The notes under the pieces are model-generated. The model was not told the origin of the DNA. It ran no database searches and saw only the letters and a program-made list of their open reading frames with translations. A DNA stretch of 64,000 nt from Narthecium ossifragum (taxonomy: Eukaryota > Streptophyta > Magnoliopsida > Dioscoreales > Nartheciaceae), in the NCBI GenBank assembly GCA_963920575.1, contig OY986966.1, positions 8,426,839-8,490,838 on the forward strand, given 5' to 3'. Position 1 is the stretch's first letter; the number at the start of each line of letters is the position of its first letter. The position numbers and the translations under genes were made by a program. This document shows positions 11,176-21,636 of the stretch, one piece after another.

Positions 11176-12128
11176 TGTTAGTCTTAATCTTGTTTTGATG
11201 ATGTCAATATGTGTATGATGAGAAAATATTATTTTAATATTTATATCCCTTAATTTGGAACACGTTAAAAAACATATTTAGATGTTTTTGTACTCGCGGT
11301 TGATGCGGCGGTCGATGGACAGATCGACCGCGGAGGTTGTTTGTGGGAAGTAGGCTGGCGGACGATGTGGCGGTCGATGCACCGATCGACAACGACCTAT
11401 GTGACTTGATTTGGAGAAGTGATGGTCGAACAATGCGTCAACCCTGAAAGCATCATTTCTTCACAGAGGTTGACAGTCGATGTGACGGTTGATGCGAAGG
11501 TTGACTGTGAAGCTTGAAAGCTGATGCGGCGGTCGATCTTGGCTATAGTTTGAGCGCGACGGACGATGTGATGGACGATGCCATGGTCAACCACCTGTCA
11601 GAAATATAGTCGTTGGAGAAGAGCAAAATAATCATTGGGAGCTATTTTGAGAGGCTTGGGAGCTCAAATATAAGAGGGAAGATGCATGGAACTTACAAAC
11701 AGACAAAGGGAATTATTGGTATACATTGTAGCAAGTTTATCTTTTATTTTACTCTTTGTTGAGAGTTTTAATTTTTGTAAAACTAATTCAAGTTGTGATG
11801 TAAACTTTGAGAGATATCCAAGAGTGACTTGGAGGATACCCAAAAGGTATTAGGGAGATTGTAAGGTTGCCAAGTACCCGGAAGCTTGGTGGAAAGCTTG
11901 TAAGATGTTTTGCAAGTAGTGGAGCCTCAAGGAGGGACTTGAGTGAAGTGAACGAAGATCAGGTTGACCGAACACTATAAAAATATGGTGCAATCTCTCT
12001 AACCCTTCCTTATATCCTTCTAATTGCTTGTTTATTTATCATTCATTTCATTTACAAGCATACGAGTTCTTAGACTCCTCCTACCTAGGTTTTTCACTCA
12101 TCGATTATTCGTTAAAGATCCAATAGAC
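11176..12128 (+). mobile_element. SIRE-like Copia LTR inserted in the older Copia element (right end uncertain)
   Basis: Starts TGTTAGTCTTAATCTTGTTTTGATGATGTC, written here only in part. It is homologous to the LTR beginning at 63794. It carries a TATA-like CACTATAAAAATA at about 11974 and an array of palindromic GGTCGAT motifs (11294-11595). No internal region follows: Copia RNase H sequence resumes by about 12190, so this is a solo or truncated LTR. I could not find the right TG/CA end or the TSD partner of TCCCA; the end coordinate is approximate. Confidence 0.6.
11294..11595 (+). repeat. Array of GGTCGAT / ATCGACC palindromic motifs in the SIRE-like LTR
   Basis: Repeated half-sites of type GCGGTCGATG and CGATCGACC, arranged so that neighbouring copies can pair (for example GCGGTCGATGG...GATCGACCGC at 11307-11333). 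Spacing is irregular, with diverged copies near 11470-11595. Compare the arrays at 16526-16925 and 63912-64000. Confidence 0.7.
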
Positions 12129-12215
12129 GACGCATTCCTCTTGGACTTTCATCCCCCTCATGAAGCTATAAGGCAAACTTCATGTGCTTCACAAGAGATC
12201 TTTGAGACGACGCAT

Positions 12216-13043
12216 TCAGATGCCATACACTAACTTTCTGAATGTTGTTGTTGATGCCTTTGTAAATAGATCAGCCAAGTTTTCGCTGGACTGTATCTGC
12301 TGGATATCAATATCGCCGCTCTTCTGGAGCTCATGTTTGTGGAAAAACTTTGGTGATATATGTTTGGTTATGTCACCTTTGATATAATCACCTCTAATTT
12401 GAGTGATGTATGCGGTATTATCTTCATATAGTACCATTGAGTTATTTTTGATTGAAAATAACCTACAAGTGTCTTGAATATGTTGTATCATGCTTCTCAG
12501 CCAGATACACTCTCTACTTGCTTTATGAATAGCAAGTATCTCAGCATGATTCGAAGAGCTGGCGGCTAGTATCTGTTTGATAGATCTCCAAGATATAGAA
12601 GTGTTGCCATATAGAAAGATATAGCTGGTTTGTGACTTGGCTTTATGTGGATCAGAAAGGTAATCAGCATATGCATAGCTAACCAATTATGGTTTCGAAC
12701 TATTTGCGAAGAATAGTCCAAGGTCTGTAGTTTCGCGAAGATAGCACAATATGTGCTTGATCCCGTTCCAGTTTCTTCGGATTGTTGCACAACTATATCT
12801 TACCAATAGATTAACTGCAAAAGCTATATTGGGCATTGTACAATTTGCAAGATACATGAGAACTCCAATTACACTCAGATATGGTACTTCGGGACCAATG
12901 AGTTCTTCACCATCTTCATGAGGGCGGAAAGAGTCTTTCTTCACATTAAGAGATCGGACGACCATTGGAGAACTCAATGGATGAGTTTGGTCCATATAAA
13001 ATCGTCTGAGGACCTTTTTCATATAATTTGATTGACGAACCAA
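12216..13043 (-). pseudogene. Copia pol remnant: reverse transcriptase C-terminus and RNase H
   Basis: Two consecutive open frames on the minus strand. 13043-12687 holds the end of the Copia reverse transcriptase (KKVLRRFYM, PYLSVIGVLMYLANCTMPNIAFAV, HILCYLRETTDLGL). 12686-12216 holds Copia RNase H (YADYLSDP, SWRSIKQ, SSNHAEILAIHKASRECIWL, LYEDNTA, HISPKFFHKH, SSENLADLFTKA). The frame changes near 12687, and protease, integrase and most of the reverse transcriptase are missing. A relic with no expected activity. Confidence 0.88.
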
Positions 13044-13839
13044 TATAAAATTCTGGAGAATTAGGAATAGGGCACACCTTCTTCTTTAGCTCAGAATAGT
13101 CTTGAGCGAAGTGATCCTTCTTTCCACAATTGTAGTACTTCAAATTTGCTACGTTTATGATCCTCCGATGCTGATATTTGTGACATTTTACAAATCTGTC
13201 AATTTGTGTATCATCATGAGCTGACTCTGAATGCCTGCACTTTATAGCTTGAGAGATAGGGACCTCCTTTTTACGGTTCACCTCAATGCGCTCCGCTTCA
13301 AGCTAGAGATGACGTGATATGTCCTTGAAAGTCTTGACATCATCACTATAGGTCATCAAGAGCTTCACTTGAGTCCACTCAGGGTCCGGTAAGCAACAAA
13401 TCATTGCCAAAACTTGTTCCTTATCAGACAGCTCATTTCCAGTAGATGTCATGTACTTAATCATGAGGCTCATCGTATGAAGGTGCTCGACCAACTAATG
13501 GGTTGGATCCTTCATGTACTGTTGGAACTGTAAATTCAAAGTATGTGGTTTCATAGCTGGAGTCCGACAGGAAGCAATCTTAAATTGGTTCCACATATCT
13601 CGAGTAGTGGGGCAGTGCTCAAATCTGCCAATTAGGTCCTCGCGCATGCAACTAAGCATGGCAAATCGTACAAAACGATTTTCCCTGACCCCATTGTCAT
13701 AGTCCTTTTTGTCACGATGATGTTGGACTGCATTTCCTATTTCAGGTAGTGTTTTGTCATTTGTCAAATGATTGAGCAACAAACGCTCCTTGAGAAGATT
13801 TTGAATTTTTTTCTTGCTAGATATCATAATTTTGGCCAT
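13044..13839 (-). pseudogene. Copia gag remnant with a degenerate zinc knuckle
   Basis: Gag-like pieces in order on the minus strand: 13839-13495 (MAKIMISSKKKIQ..., RFAMLSCM, TTRDMWNQF), 13494-13303 (VEHLHTMSLMIKYM, DKEQVLAMICCLPDPEW) and 13281-13044, with a knuckle that reads YYNCGKKDHFAQDYSE: the first and last Cys are replaced by Tyr. Stops separate the pieces. The gag frame runs into the reverse-transcriptase segment at about 13044, so about 3 kb of pol has been deleted between them. Confidence 0.8.
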
Positions 13840-14577
13840 CTAGTTTTACTATGTTGTGGTACTCAATCACATTCTTAGGGGCCATGTCACTACATTGATT
13901 GTATAGAAAAATTATGTTAGGCACATATCATATAATTTTATCGAGGAACTCAATCAAGACCATAAAATTCTTTCTCAAACACTGAGATCGAAAATTTCGT
14001 AACGTAGAGATGCTAGTAATCATCTTCCAATAGTGTAGGTTGGAATTAAGTGTCGAGTTAATTCTCAATAAAATGTTGGGAACAATTCCCACTAGCCACA
14101 CCACTCATTAACATATAACGAATAGAATATGAATTTATTTTACATAAAATTTATTTTATCTAAGCATACATACGCTTATTTTAAAAATGACATACATTCA
14201 AAATTTTATGTAAATATGTAATTTTATAGAAGCGGCAAAAGCATAAATAACTGATATTTACATCATTTCTGAAAGTGTCTATTTTCAGCATGTGATAATC
14301 CGCTAAGGACTTTATCTTCAACTATTTATTTTCAATCACATAGTCTAAAAACAGCATGGTCCATGAAGCTAATTTAGTAATTTTAAGCATACACTTGGTA
14401 TAACCTTATTTTCTAAATTGTGTGATCTAACAGTACTAAACTGTTAATCTACACAAAAAAAAAAAGTGCTTTCTGTAAACTATAGTTCTAACTGAAAAGA
14501 ACTAATCCAGAAATTACATAAATATGAGGGTTACTAGCAGTCTTTCAAACACGTGCATACATAACAGAACTAAACTG
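13840..14577. other. Probable 5' leader of the Copia relic
   Basis: AT-rich DNA without ORFs, upstream (minus strand) of the gag remnant. No LTR or primer-binding site seen before the PIF-like insertion at 14581. Confidence 0.35.
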
Positions 14578-14911
14578 TAAGCCCCCGTTTGGTGTGGGGA
14601 TACCTTATTCCGGGTTAAGGGGGGTTAATGAATTTTGGGGTTAGAAAAGTGGGGCTAAGGAGTGGGGATAAATTTATTCTCATTTTGGTGCTTGGGGATA
14701 AGTAGTAATGATTGCTTGGCATAAGGAAAAAGTTTTTGGGGGTAGTATGTGAGATAAGGGTAGGATTTGTAGCTAATACCAAAAATACCTTTATATATAA
14801 TGTGCTTAGAATTAGATTAATTTAATTATGGGAATGTCGACATGCCTCCAAATATGTCCGTTAATTGTACAAAAATTATATTAATAAATACAAATAATTA
14901 ATAAATTAACA

Positions 14912-15157
14912 TTATATTATCACGTAGGAAGAGATCGGACACCCGCTGACACATGCAATGTTGAACTCCGCGGTCATTGGCTTGACGACTTCCCCGTAGA
15001 AGGCACGGTTGTAATCTTCATAGGATTTGATGCCTTCGTACGGTGATTGAAATTTGCGGTAACAAGCACTTGGATACTTGTCAACTTGAGCGTGACACTC
15101 ACGCCGCGTTTCATAGATACCGGGCTGTCGACCGCGATAGATCACGTAATAAGTCAT
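14912..15157 (-). CDS. Small protein with a caulimovirus viroplasmin / RNase H1 N-terminal-like domain
   Basis: 81 residues. Residues 1-52 (start MTYYVIYRGRQPGIY, then ECHAQVDKYPSACYRKFQS and YEGIKSYEDYNRAF) fit the small domain shared by caulimovirus viroplasmin and the N-terminus of eukaryotic RNase H1, which binds RNA-DNA hybrid or dsRNA. The key YxxxRGRxPGIY and KF signatures are present. No catalytic RNase H domain follows. Upstream of the ATG (minus strand) the sequence ...TTGTTGTAG looks like an acceptor, so this may be one exon of a larger gene cut by the hAT 21 bp away. It lies inside the PIF-like element. Function unknown; expression unproven. Confidence 0.6.
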   Translation of the reverse strand: MTYYVIYRGRQPGIYETRRECHAQVDKYPSACYRKFQSPYEGIKSYEDYNRAFYGEVVKPMTAEFNIACVSGCPISSYVII

Positions 15158-15272
15158 CTACAACAAATGCATTGCAATTAGGGGTGGAAATTGGACCCGT
15201 GAACCCGACTCGACCCGAATTTAGCAGGTTTGGGTTTGGGGTATTCGGGTGTGGATCGGGTTCGGGTTTACC

Positions 15273-17849
15273 TGTCACACCCCGACCCAGAAAACCCATC
15301 CAGGACGGGGCGTGAGGGTCCTAACACTATTCATCATCAACCGGCGCAGTACAAGCGGAAAGGATAGGCAATTTAATCAAAAGTAATCCAGAGGCTAAGC
15401 AGATTTGATCATAATATAACATCAAGTCTTACAATGTCTGAGTTTCAAAATACATATTTATACAACATCCCAAAGGTTCTCCAAAAAGGGGTACAACAGT
15501 CATAAATATATATAAATCCAAAAAGAGTACAACTGATCATAACCTCCAACAAAACCTCAGGCGCCTCTGGATGTACTCGCGCCGCCAAAAGCCGAACCTG
15601 CTGGCTCCACTGAGGAGGAACTACCGCCTGCACCTGCAAACGCAGCCCGGGTAGGAATGAGCAAAAAGCCCAGTAGGGTTCTACTCTACGGCACACTGAA
15701 GGGAGGAAAACAACAACAGTGTTGTCCCCCAGCCTAAGTCTAAAGGATGCCACGGGTCCCATAACCCACCGATGTCCCAAGGGTTCCTGTCATGAAACCT
15801 CTCTCCTGAACATGTTACCAGGAGGACCACGGAAACAGCAACATGCAGGCTCTAACCCTTACCCAGCAGGGATACCACTGCCTGGGGACCACGTCGGGAG
15901 CTCCTCGGTTGCATCATTAGCACTTGGGCTTGGAAGACAACACGACCTTTAAACCTCAAACAAAGATTCGAGCCGACTATCGCAATCCTCAATCACCAAA
16001 GATTCATATCAACAATCACACTCTAATCCTGACTACCCATCCACGGTCCTAAGGCTAGATCCGAGCTACCCGAGAGCCTCGGATCGGCGACCTAAAACAT
16101 CGCCCGCCTAACCTCAAATGCTTCTAATGCATGATGCATGAGCTTAAGCAAACATCTACCCTAGATGTCTCTATATGTCACATCAGCAGTTATAAGTTCC
16201 ACAGATATACAATAGCCCTCGGCACTCGCCGGCAAGAAGCTAAGGTTACACAGTTTCTCATTAGCTAGCACTCATAGCTAGCTAATGGTTAAGCAAACAA
16301 CTAAGCATTTAATTTCTACCAAACATGTATTTTCCACCAAAACTTGAATTAAATGCAAGCATAACCATAAGTTTGCAAAAAGGGAGGAAACTCGGATCAA
16401 ACATCAAACCCGATGAAAGTCCTTTGAAAACATAATGAAACCCACTTACAAGCTTCCCTATATGTTTAAGATTCAATCAAGATTGAAGGCCATTTAAGAA
16501 AAACCAGAAAACACTGTTCAAAAGGCCACGGACGATGCCACGGTCGATCCGTGCATCGACCGTGGGGCCACGGACGATGCCACGGTCGATCCGTGGATTG
16601 ATCGTGAGGCCCACACGAAGAAAACCAAGGGCGACGGTCGATCCAACCATCGACCCTGAACAGCCCAAAACCAACCAAAGCCTGACGGTCGATGCGACGG
16701 TCGATCCGACGGTCGACCGTCAGGTAAAGGGCGAAAAAGCTAAGGTCCCACGGTCGATCGATCCATCGACCCTGGGAACCCAAAATCTCAACAGAGCCCG
16801 ACGGTCGATGCGACGGTCGATCCGACGGTCGACCGTCAGGCCCAAAGCAAACATACTAAAGCTGGACGGTCGATACATCGATCGACCGTCGAGCCTGACG
16901 GTCGATGCACCGATCGACCGTCGAGCTCAAAACGCAGTATTCCGGAAATCCATTTTCTAAGATTTGAAGGATCAAAACATGTTAGAATACAATCAAACTT
17001 TGCAAGCAAGTGTATTTTGAAGTGAGGGATCTAATGATGCAAAGAAATCCATATTTGGATGGTTAAATCCCATTTTAGGTCGGAAAACCAAAACCGACGA
17101 AACTTCGACAATACGGAAAACGAACCGTTACGATACCAGAATTTGCAAAGCAAGAATACAAGGAATGACCTACATTGCACACCAGGAACTACAAGCATTC
17201 TAACATGGCATTCACAGCACAACCATAAACATCCTAGCCTAGTAGAACCCGATCCAAGGATCGAGGTAGAAACACCTACCTTAAACGCAATCCCAGCTTC
17301 TCCACGCGTCCAGCCAACCGCGCCGTGAAGATCCGCTGCTCAAGCTCAGTCTTCCAAGGTCTATCCAGCCGGAGGAGAAGGGAGAAGGTAGAAGAAGGGG
17401 AAAACTTGGCTGGAGAAGAGAAGGAAGAAGAACCAGGGAAAAGAAGGAAGGAAGGGAGAGAAGAAGAGAGGGGGAAAAGAGAAACCGGGTAGGTTGGAGC
17501 CAACTGCTCCAACCACCCCCAGTCATCAGGCCCTTAACGGGCCAGGCCCACTAACGGGCCAGCAGCCCAACTAACGGGTCGAGAGCCCGTTCGACCCGCT
17601 CACGAGCCCGAGCTGGGATCTTCCGATCCCAGGGTCCACCTAACCATCCTAAACAACCACATACATCAATCCAAGGCCGTGGGTGCAACGCGGGTGTGAA
17701 ACCGACCACCATGGGCATATTTACCAAAATGCCCCTGGGGTCCAAACCGCCACACGATCGCCCGATCGTGCCCGACGCGGAACCAAACCAATAGGAAACC
17801 GGCTCTCGACCCACGTGGTCGAGCCAGGTCCGAGGGACGGGCCCTCACA
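15273..17849 (-). mobile_element. Solo LTR of a long-LTR Ty3 (Tekay-like) element, third nesting level
   Basis: 2577 bp, flanked by a perfect 5-bp TSD TTACC (15268-15272 and 17850-17854). On the minus strand it begins TGTGAGGGCCCGTCCC and ends GGGTCGGGGTGTGACA, typical of plant Tekay-type LTRs. Homologous to the solo LTR at 49293-51725 (shared CCTGCACCTGCAAACGCAGC block and the GGGTCCACCTAACC block). Contains a palindrome array (16526-16925). All ORFs in it are spurious. Confidence 0.85.
16526..16925 (+). repeat. Array of paired GGTCGAT/ATCGACC palindromes in the Ty3 LTR
   Basis: At least six units in which GACGGTCGATSC is followed within 10-30 nt by its inverse (GATCGACCGTC), e.g. CGGTCGATCC...GCATCGACCG and the 42-nt unit repeated near 16683 and 16799 that contains GATCCGACGGTCGACCGTC. 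Each could form a hairpin. Spacers between units are about 20-50 nt and differ in sequence. Confidence 0.85.
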
Positions 17850-18414
17850 TTACCCGTCACCGACCCGTTAATAATCGGATCGGGTTCGGGTTGAGGATGG
17901 TAACCCGTGACCCGACTAATGACCCGTGACCCGACCCATGACCCGTGACCTGACCCGTTAACGACTGGTGACCCGACCCATGACTCGACCCGTAACCCGT
18001 TAACTTATAAAATGATTTTTTTAATAGAAAATTAATGTTGGAATAATGTGTTTGACCCGACTCGACCCGCTGGGAACCCGACCCGACCCATTTATTAAAC
18101 GGGTCCGACGGGTTGGGTTCGGGTTTACCCGTTTATTAACGGGTCGGGTTCGGGTCAACCAAACCAACCTGTATTGCCACCCCTAATTACAATATTAAAA
18201 CAACATCACTTGTAATAGTTGAGGGTAGTATAGTAATTTACATCATGGTGCAGGCTTTGAAAACTGGGTTTGCTTAACCCGGGTTAAGCCACTATCCCCG
18301 CCTAAGCCCATTAGCTAACCCCGATCTAGTTTGGGGATAAATGGGGGGTTAAGGGGGGTTATCCCCCCCCCCCCCCCCCCCCCCCCCCCTAACCCCACAC
18401 CAAACATAGCCTAA

Positions 18415-19318
18415 TTGTAACATGAAGTGGCAGTTTAGTAAGTTTCAGCAACTAAGCATGGGATTGTAAACAAATTACAAACATGGTCCTCTACCAGTAC
18501 ATAACTATTAGTTTTGAACTATGCAAGGTATATCATGAATATATCAGCGGATGATTCACAGTAGCAGAGTACTAATTCAGCCATTACTAATTAAAGCATG
18601 GAACAGTATTTGGTAAAATTCTAGTAATAGCATGCTGCATATCAACGAGGAAAGAATTGATCTTTATAGAAAGAAATTTGGGATCCTTTATGTAAAAACA
18701 CATAGCTTTTACGGTAAAAGATAAAATCAGATAGGGTTAAAAACTTGAGACCCTTATGGATTCGTGTTCGGGTCGGGATTGGAACTGATCCAAAAACCCA
18801 ATGACTGTTTATCATCTCCTCCCGATAGATCTAGAGTAATGAAACCCTTAATTCTCGTGCCAACGTCGCGGCCAGCACGGAGCTGCCATCTTCCCTTCTT
18901 CGGCAGCTACAGGCGCGTAGCACAGTGGTCCTCGGTGTCGTGGATCCAACACCACTCATACGAAGTCGTGGCTTGCTCCGGCATCGATCAATCAACAGTC
19001 GACACATAATCGTCGATCTCATTGCCGATGTGCATCGCCACATTCACAACGGACGTGAAGCTTTGGCTTGTCGACAGCACAGCCTCGATCCCACAATGCA
19101 AGCAGCGCTAAGCCGCTGCCGTTCCATGGTTCGAGCGCCTGAACCGTTGGCTGGAGGCATGGAGCCTCCTCTATTAATGTTTGGAGCGGAAAAGGAGAAA
19201 GAAAACCACGCCAAAAAATATCTATGTAATAAATCTCGTGGTAGGCATGGCAATCTAATGTGAAACAGGAAGAAAGCATATATGATTAAGAAATCATATC
19301 GTCATGCATCATTAATAA
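18415..19318. other. Unassigned tract between two DNA elements
   Basis: No supported gene. The GC-richer part at about 18760-19170 has open frames on both strands, none with a recognisable domain. It could be a leader of the LTR element whose primer-binding site is at about 20880, or old host DNA. Confidence 0.35.
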
Positions 19319-19327
19319 TTTATTATA

Positions 19328-20647
19328 GGGTTTTTTACATATATATATCCTCAAAAAAAATTGAAAATACGTATTTACCACTACATTTTTCATATTTTCA
19401 TATATACCCCTCAAAAGTTAAAGTGATCACATATATACCCTTCCATCAACTCCTGTGAGGTTAACTAACTTAACCATGGTTAAATCATATTTTAGGGGGC
19501 TTTTTGTAAATGTACGGGGATTTTCGTGTAACTATGGGTTTTTTAGGATTTGTTTTGGAAATTCTCAGTTTTCACCGCCGACATAGGCCATTTTGCGGCC
19601 AAATGCCGGCCAAGTTTACTGATCTCCTTCCCCATCTTATCCCCTTCTTCTCCCCACTATTTCTCACTAGAAGCTATTAGAAGGAGGAGTTTGAGAGAGA
19701 AAGAAACGGACAAAAACATAGAAGAAAAAAGGGGTTTTCGTCGGATTTTTTCGAGATTTGAGTGGTAATCGTTGATTTGTTTTCTTCTTCTTGGTGTAGA
19801 TAAGCTTCCTTATTGATTCCAAGTTTTTTCATGTATTTTTGGGCATTTTTCGTGACATTTTTTTGGGATTTTTGGATCTTCTCCGGCAAAGGTCGCCGGA
19901 GACGACGTCGAGGACGACGCCGTCCCCTTTTTCCAGCGACTGTAGCGTTGGGTAGTCGTCAATTTTTTCCTTCTTCTTGGTGTAGATAAGTTTTCTTGTT
20001 GATTTCAGGTTTTCATGTATTTTTGGACATTTTTTGTGGTATTTTTCAAGGTTTTTGGATATTCTCCGGCGAAGGTCGTCGGAGATGACGCCCCCCCTTT
20101 TTCCAGCGACTGAAGAGTTGGGTAATCGTCGATTTTTTTCTTCTTCTTGGTGTAGATAAGCTTCCTTGTTGATTCCGGGGTTTTCCATGTATTTTTGGGC
20201 ATTTTTCGGGGCATTTTTTGATGTTTTTGGATCTTCTCCGACGAAGGTAGCCGGAGACGCCGCCACCCCATTTTTCCAGCGACTGTAGCGTTGGGTAATC
20301 GTCAATTTTTTCTTCTTCTTAGTGTAAATAAGGTTCCTTGTTGATTCCAGGTTTTTCCATGTATTTTTGGACATTTTTCGTGGCATTTTTTGGAGTTTGT
20401 GGATCTTCTCCAGCGAAGGTCGCCGAAGATGACGGCGGGGACAATGAACAGTATAAGGGGCAAAAATGTAATTTGACACCACGCCATTAACGGCGTTAGG
20501 GAATATTCCCATTTGATTTCACGACAGGTAACCCGAGGGGCATATATGTGATCACTTAAACTTTTGAGGGATATATATGAAAATATGAAGAATATAGGGG
20601 TAAATACGTATTTTTAATTTTTTTGAGGATATATATGTAAAAAGCCC
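19328..20647. mobile_element. MULE-type non-autonomous element with internal tandem repeats
   Basis: TIRs of about 120 bp: left starts GGGTTTTTTACATATATATA, right (inverted) GGGCTTTTTACATATATATC. They share TACGTATTTACC and GTGATCACATATAT. Flanked by a perfect 9-bp TSD TTTATTATA (19319-19327 and 20648-20656). No transposase. The interior is mainly a tandem array. Confidence 0.88.
19784..20445. repeat. Tandem repeats, four units of about 170-186 bp
   Basis: Units begin at equivalent positions 19791, 19977, 20147 and 20319 (TTGGTGTAGATAAG or variant). Each has TTGATTCC, CATGTATTTTTGG, TTTTTGGATCTTCTCCGG and TCCAGCGACTG in order. The array gives long Lys-rich open frames on the minus strand (19829-20512), which I read as repeat translation, not a gene. 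Confidence 0.85.
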
Positions 20648-20656
20648 TTTATTATA

Positions 20657-20892
20657 TAAGATCCAGTGCATTGGATATATCAGACGATCAAGATAAAGCC
20701 ACGTGAAGGGTGGTGGTTATCATATGGTTATTAGAGAGACGATGATTAATGAGAGGTGATGGTTACCCATGTCAGGTGACATGAGGGCCCACCTAGTAAT
20801 ATATAGATTCAAGAACATGCATATACAAAAAAAAAATACAAACGTTCATATCATGGAGCAAAAGCAAGCATAGACCTGGGCTTTGATGCCAA
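20657..20892 (-). other. Internal leader and primer-binding site of an LTR element
   Basis: On the minus strand, directly after the LTR end, the sequence TTGGCATCAAAGCCCAGGTC (about 20873-20892) resembles the plant primer-binding site for initiator methionine tRNA (TGGTATCAGAGCC). It is followed by untranslated leader-like DNA to the MULE at 20647. No gag is seen next to it. Confidence 0.5.
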
Positions 20893-21295
20893 TGTCAGAG
20901 AATCTAGTATATGACGAGGTATACGGAATACGGAATATCTCATTCGGAAACGTTGCGGATCTCGTTTGCCTTACAAACTCCGATGTAGGCCTACTCCTCG
21001 TCGTTGCACCTCTATCCTGAACCTTGTGGCGTTGGAAGAAAAGTACTACTAGAGTCTACTCCTCTCACACACACCCCTAACCCTAGGGTTATAGATCGTA
21101 ACCCTATGAGAGAATAGGAGAGATGGCTATCATCCAAATCAAGAATTACGTTGCTAAGGTTTTACTCCTGTATTTATAGAAGTGTAGGACCAATCTTACC
21201 ATAATTAGTTAGAGCCATGACTAGTCTAATCACTTAAATAGACTAGGACTCAAATGCCCATATGGACACACCACTGGATTAAACTTCATGCAACA
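20893..21295 (-). mobile_element. Lone 5' LTR (Copia-like)
   Basis: On the minus strand begins TGTTGCATGAAGTTTAATCC (21295) and ends GATTCTCTGACA (20893), about 403 bp, with a promoter-like TTCTATAAATACAGG (about 21170-21184). Followed by a tRNA-Met-type primer-binding site. It is not similar to the LTR at 10691-10939, so it does not pair with that Copia relic. Confidence 0.65.
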
Positions 21296-21636
21296 CAGAA
21301 GATATTAGATACAATATATGAACCTCTTACAAGACAATATAAATTTAGAAATTCACCTTCTGCCGTCAGCTTTAATATGTTTTTACAACAATTGTTGATT
21401 TCACTGTTCCAAATGCAATAAAAGCTTTCTGTAGGATTTTCCAGTTACATATTGTCGTTAGCAAAATCGGAGACTTATGGGCTAATCGGCGAAGTTTTCA
21501 TCACTATTAGTTTATTTTATTCGGTAAAATTGTGTCTTTGATCTTCGCTTTGGATAGACAAAATACCTTTACAACTGCCTTCAACATTATTTCAAGTCAA
21601 GATCATTTCACACACTGAGGTTCTGAGCAAAACATG

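Larger units (their letters stand above)
15179..18185. mobile_element. hAT element nested in the PIF-like element
   Basis: Ends TAGGGGTGGAAATTGG...TATTGCCACCCCTA with 8-bp TSD ATTGCAAT (15171-15178) / ATTACAAT (18186-18193), one mismatch. Subterminal regions rich in ACCCG/CGGGT, as in the hAT at 3847-5090, so the same family. A solo LTR (15273-17849) occupies most of the interior; without it the element is only about 430 bp. Confidence 0.87.
14581..18411. mobile_element. PIF/Harbinger-like element with nested insertions
   Basis: Ends GCCCCCGTTTGGTGTGGGGAT and (inverted) GGCTATGTTTGGTGTGGGGT, flanked by 3-bp TSD TAA (14578-14580 and 18412-18414). Subterminal regions repeat CGGGTTAAG / GGGGTTA. 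The right side contains a run of 27 C (18363-18389). A hAT (15179-18185) has inserted into it; without that the element is about 0.8 kb. It carries a minus-strand ORF with a viroplasmin-like domain (14912-15157). No transposase is recognised. Confidence 0.85.

Noticed and set aside
16466..16783. 105-codon minus-strand ORF rich in DRP/DRPWHRPW units
   Set aside because: Read-through of the palindrome array in a solo LTR.
19829..20512. 227-codon Lys-rich minus-strand ORF with internal repeats
   Set aside because: Translation of the tandem DNA repeats in a MITE; unit lengths vary and break the frame in other copies.
10691..21295. One large Copia element with LTRs at 10691-10939 and 20893-21295
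   Set aside because: The two LTRs are not similar in sequence, so they belong to different elements.
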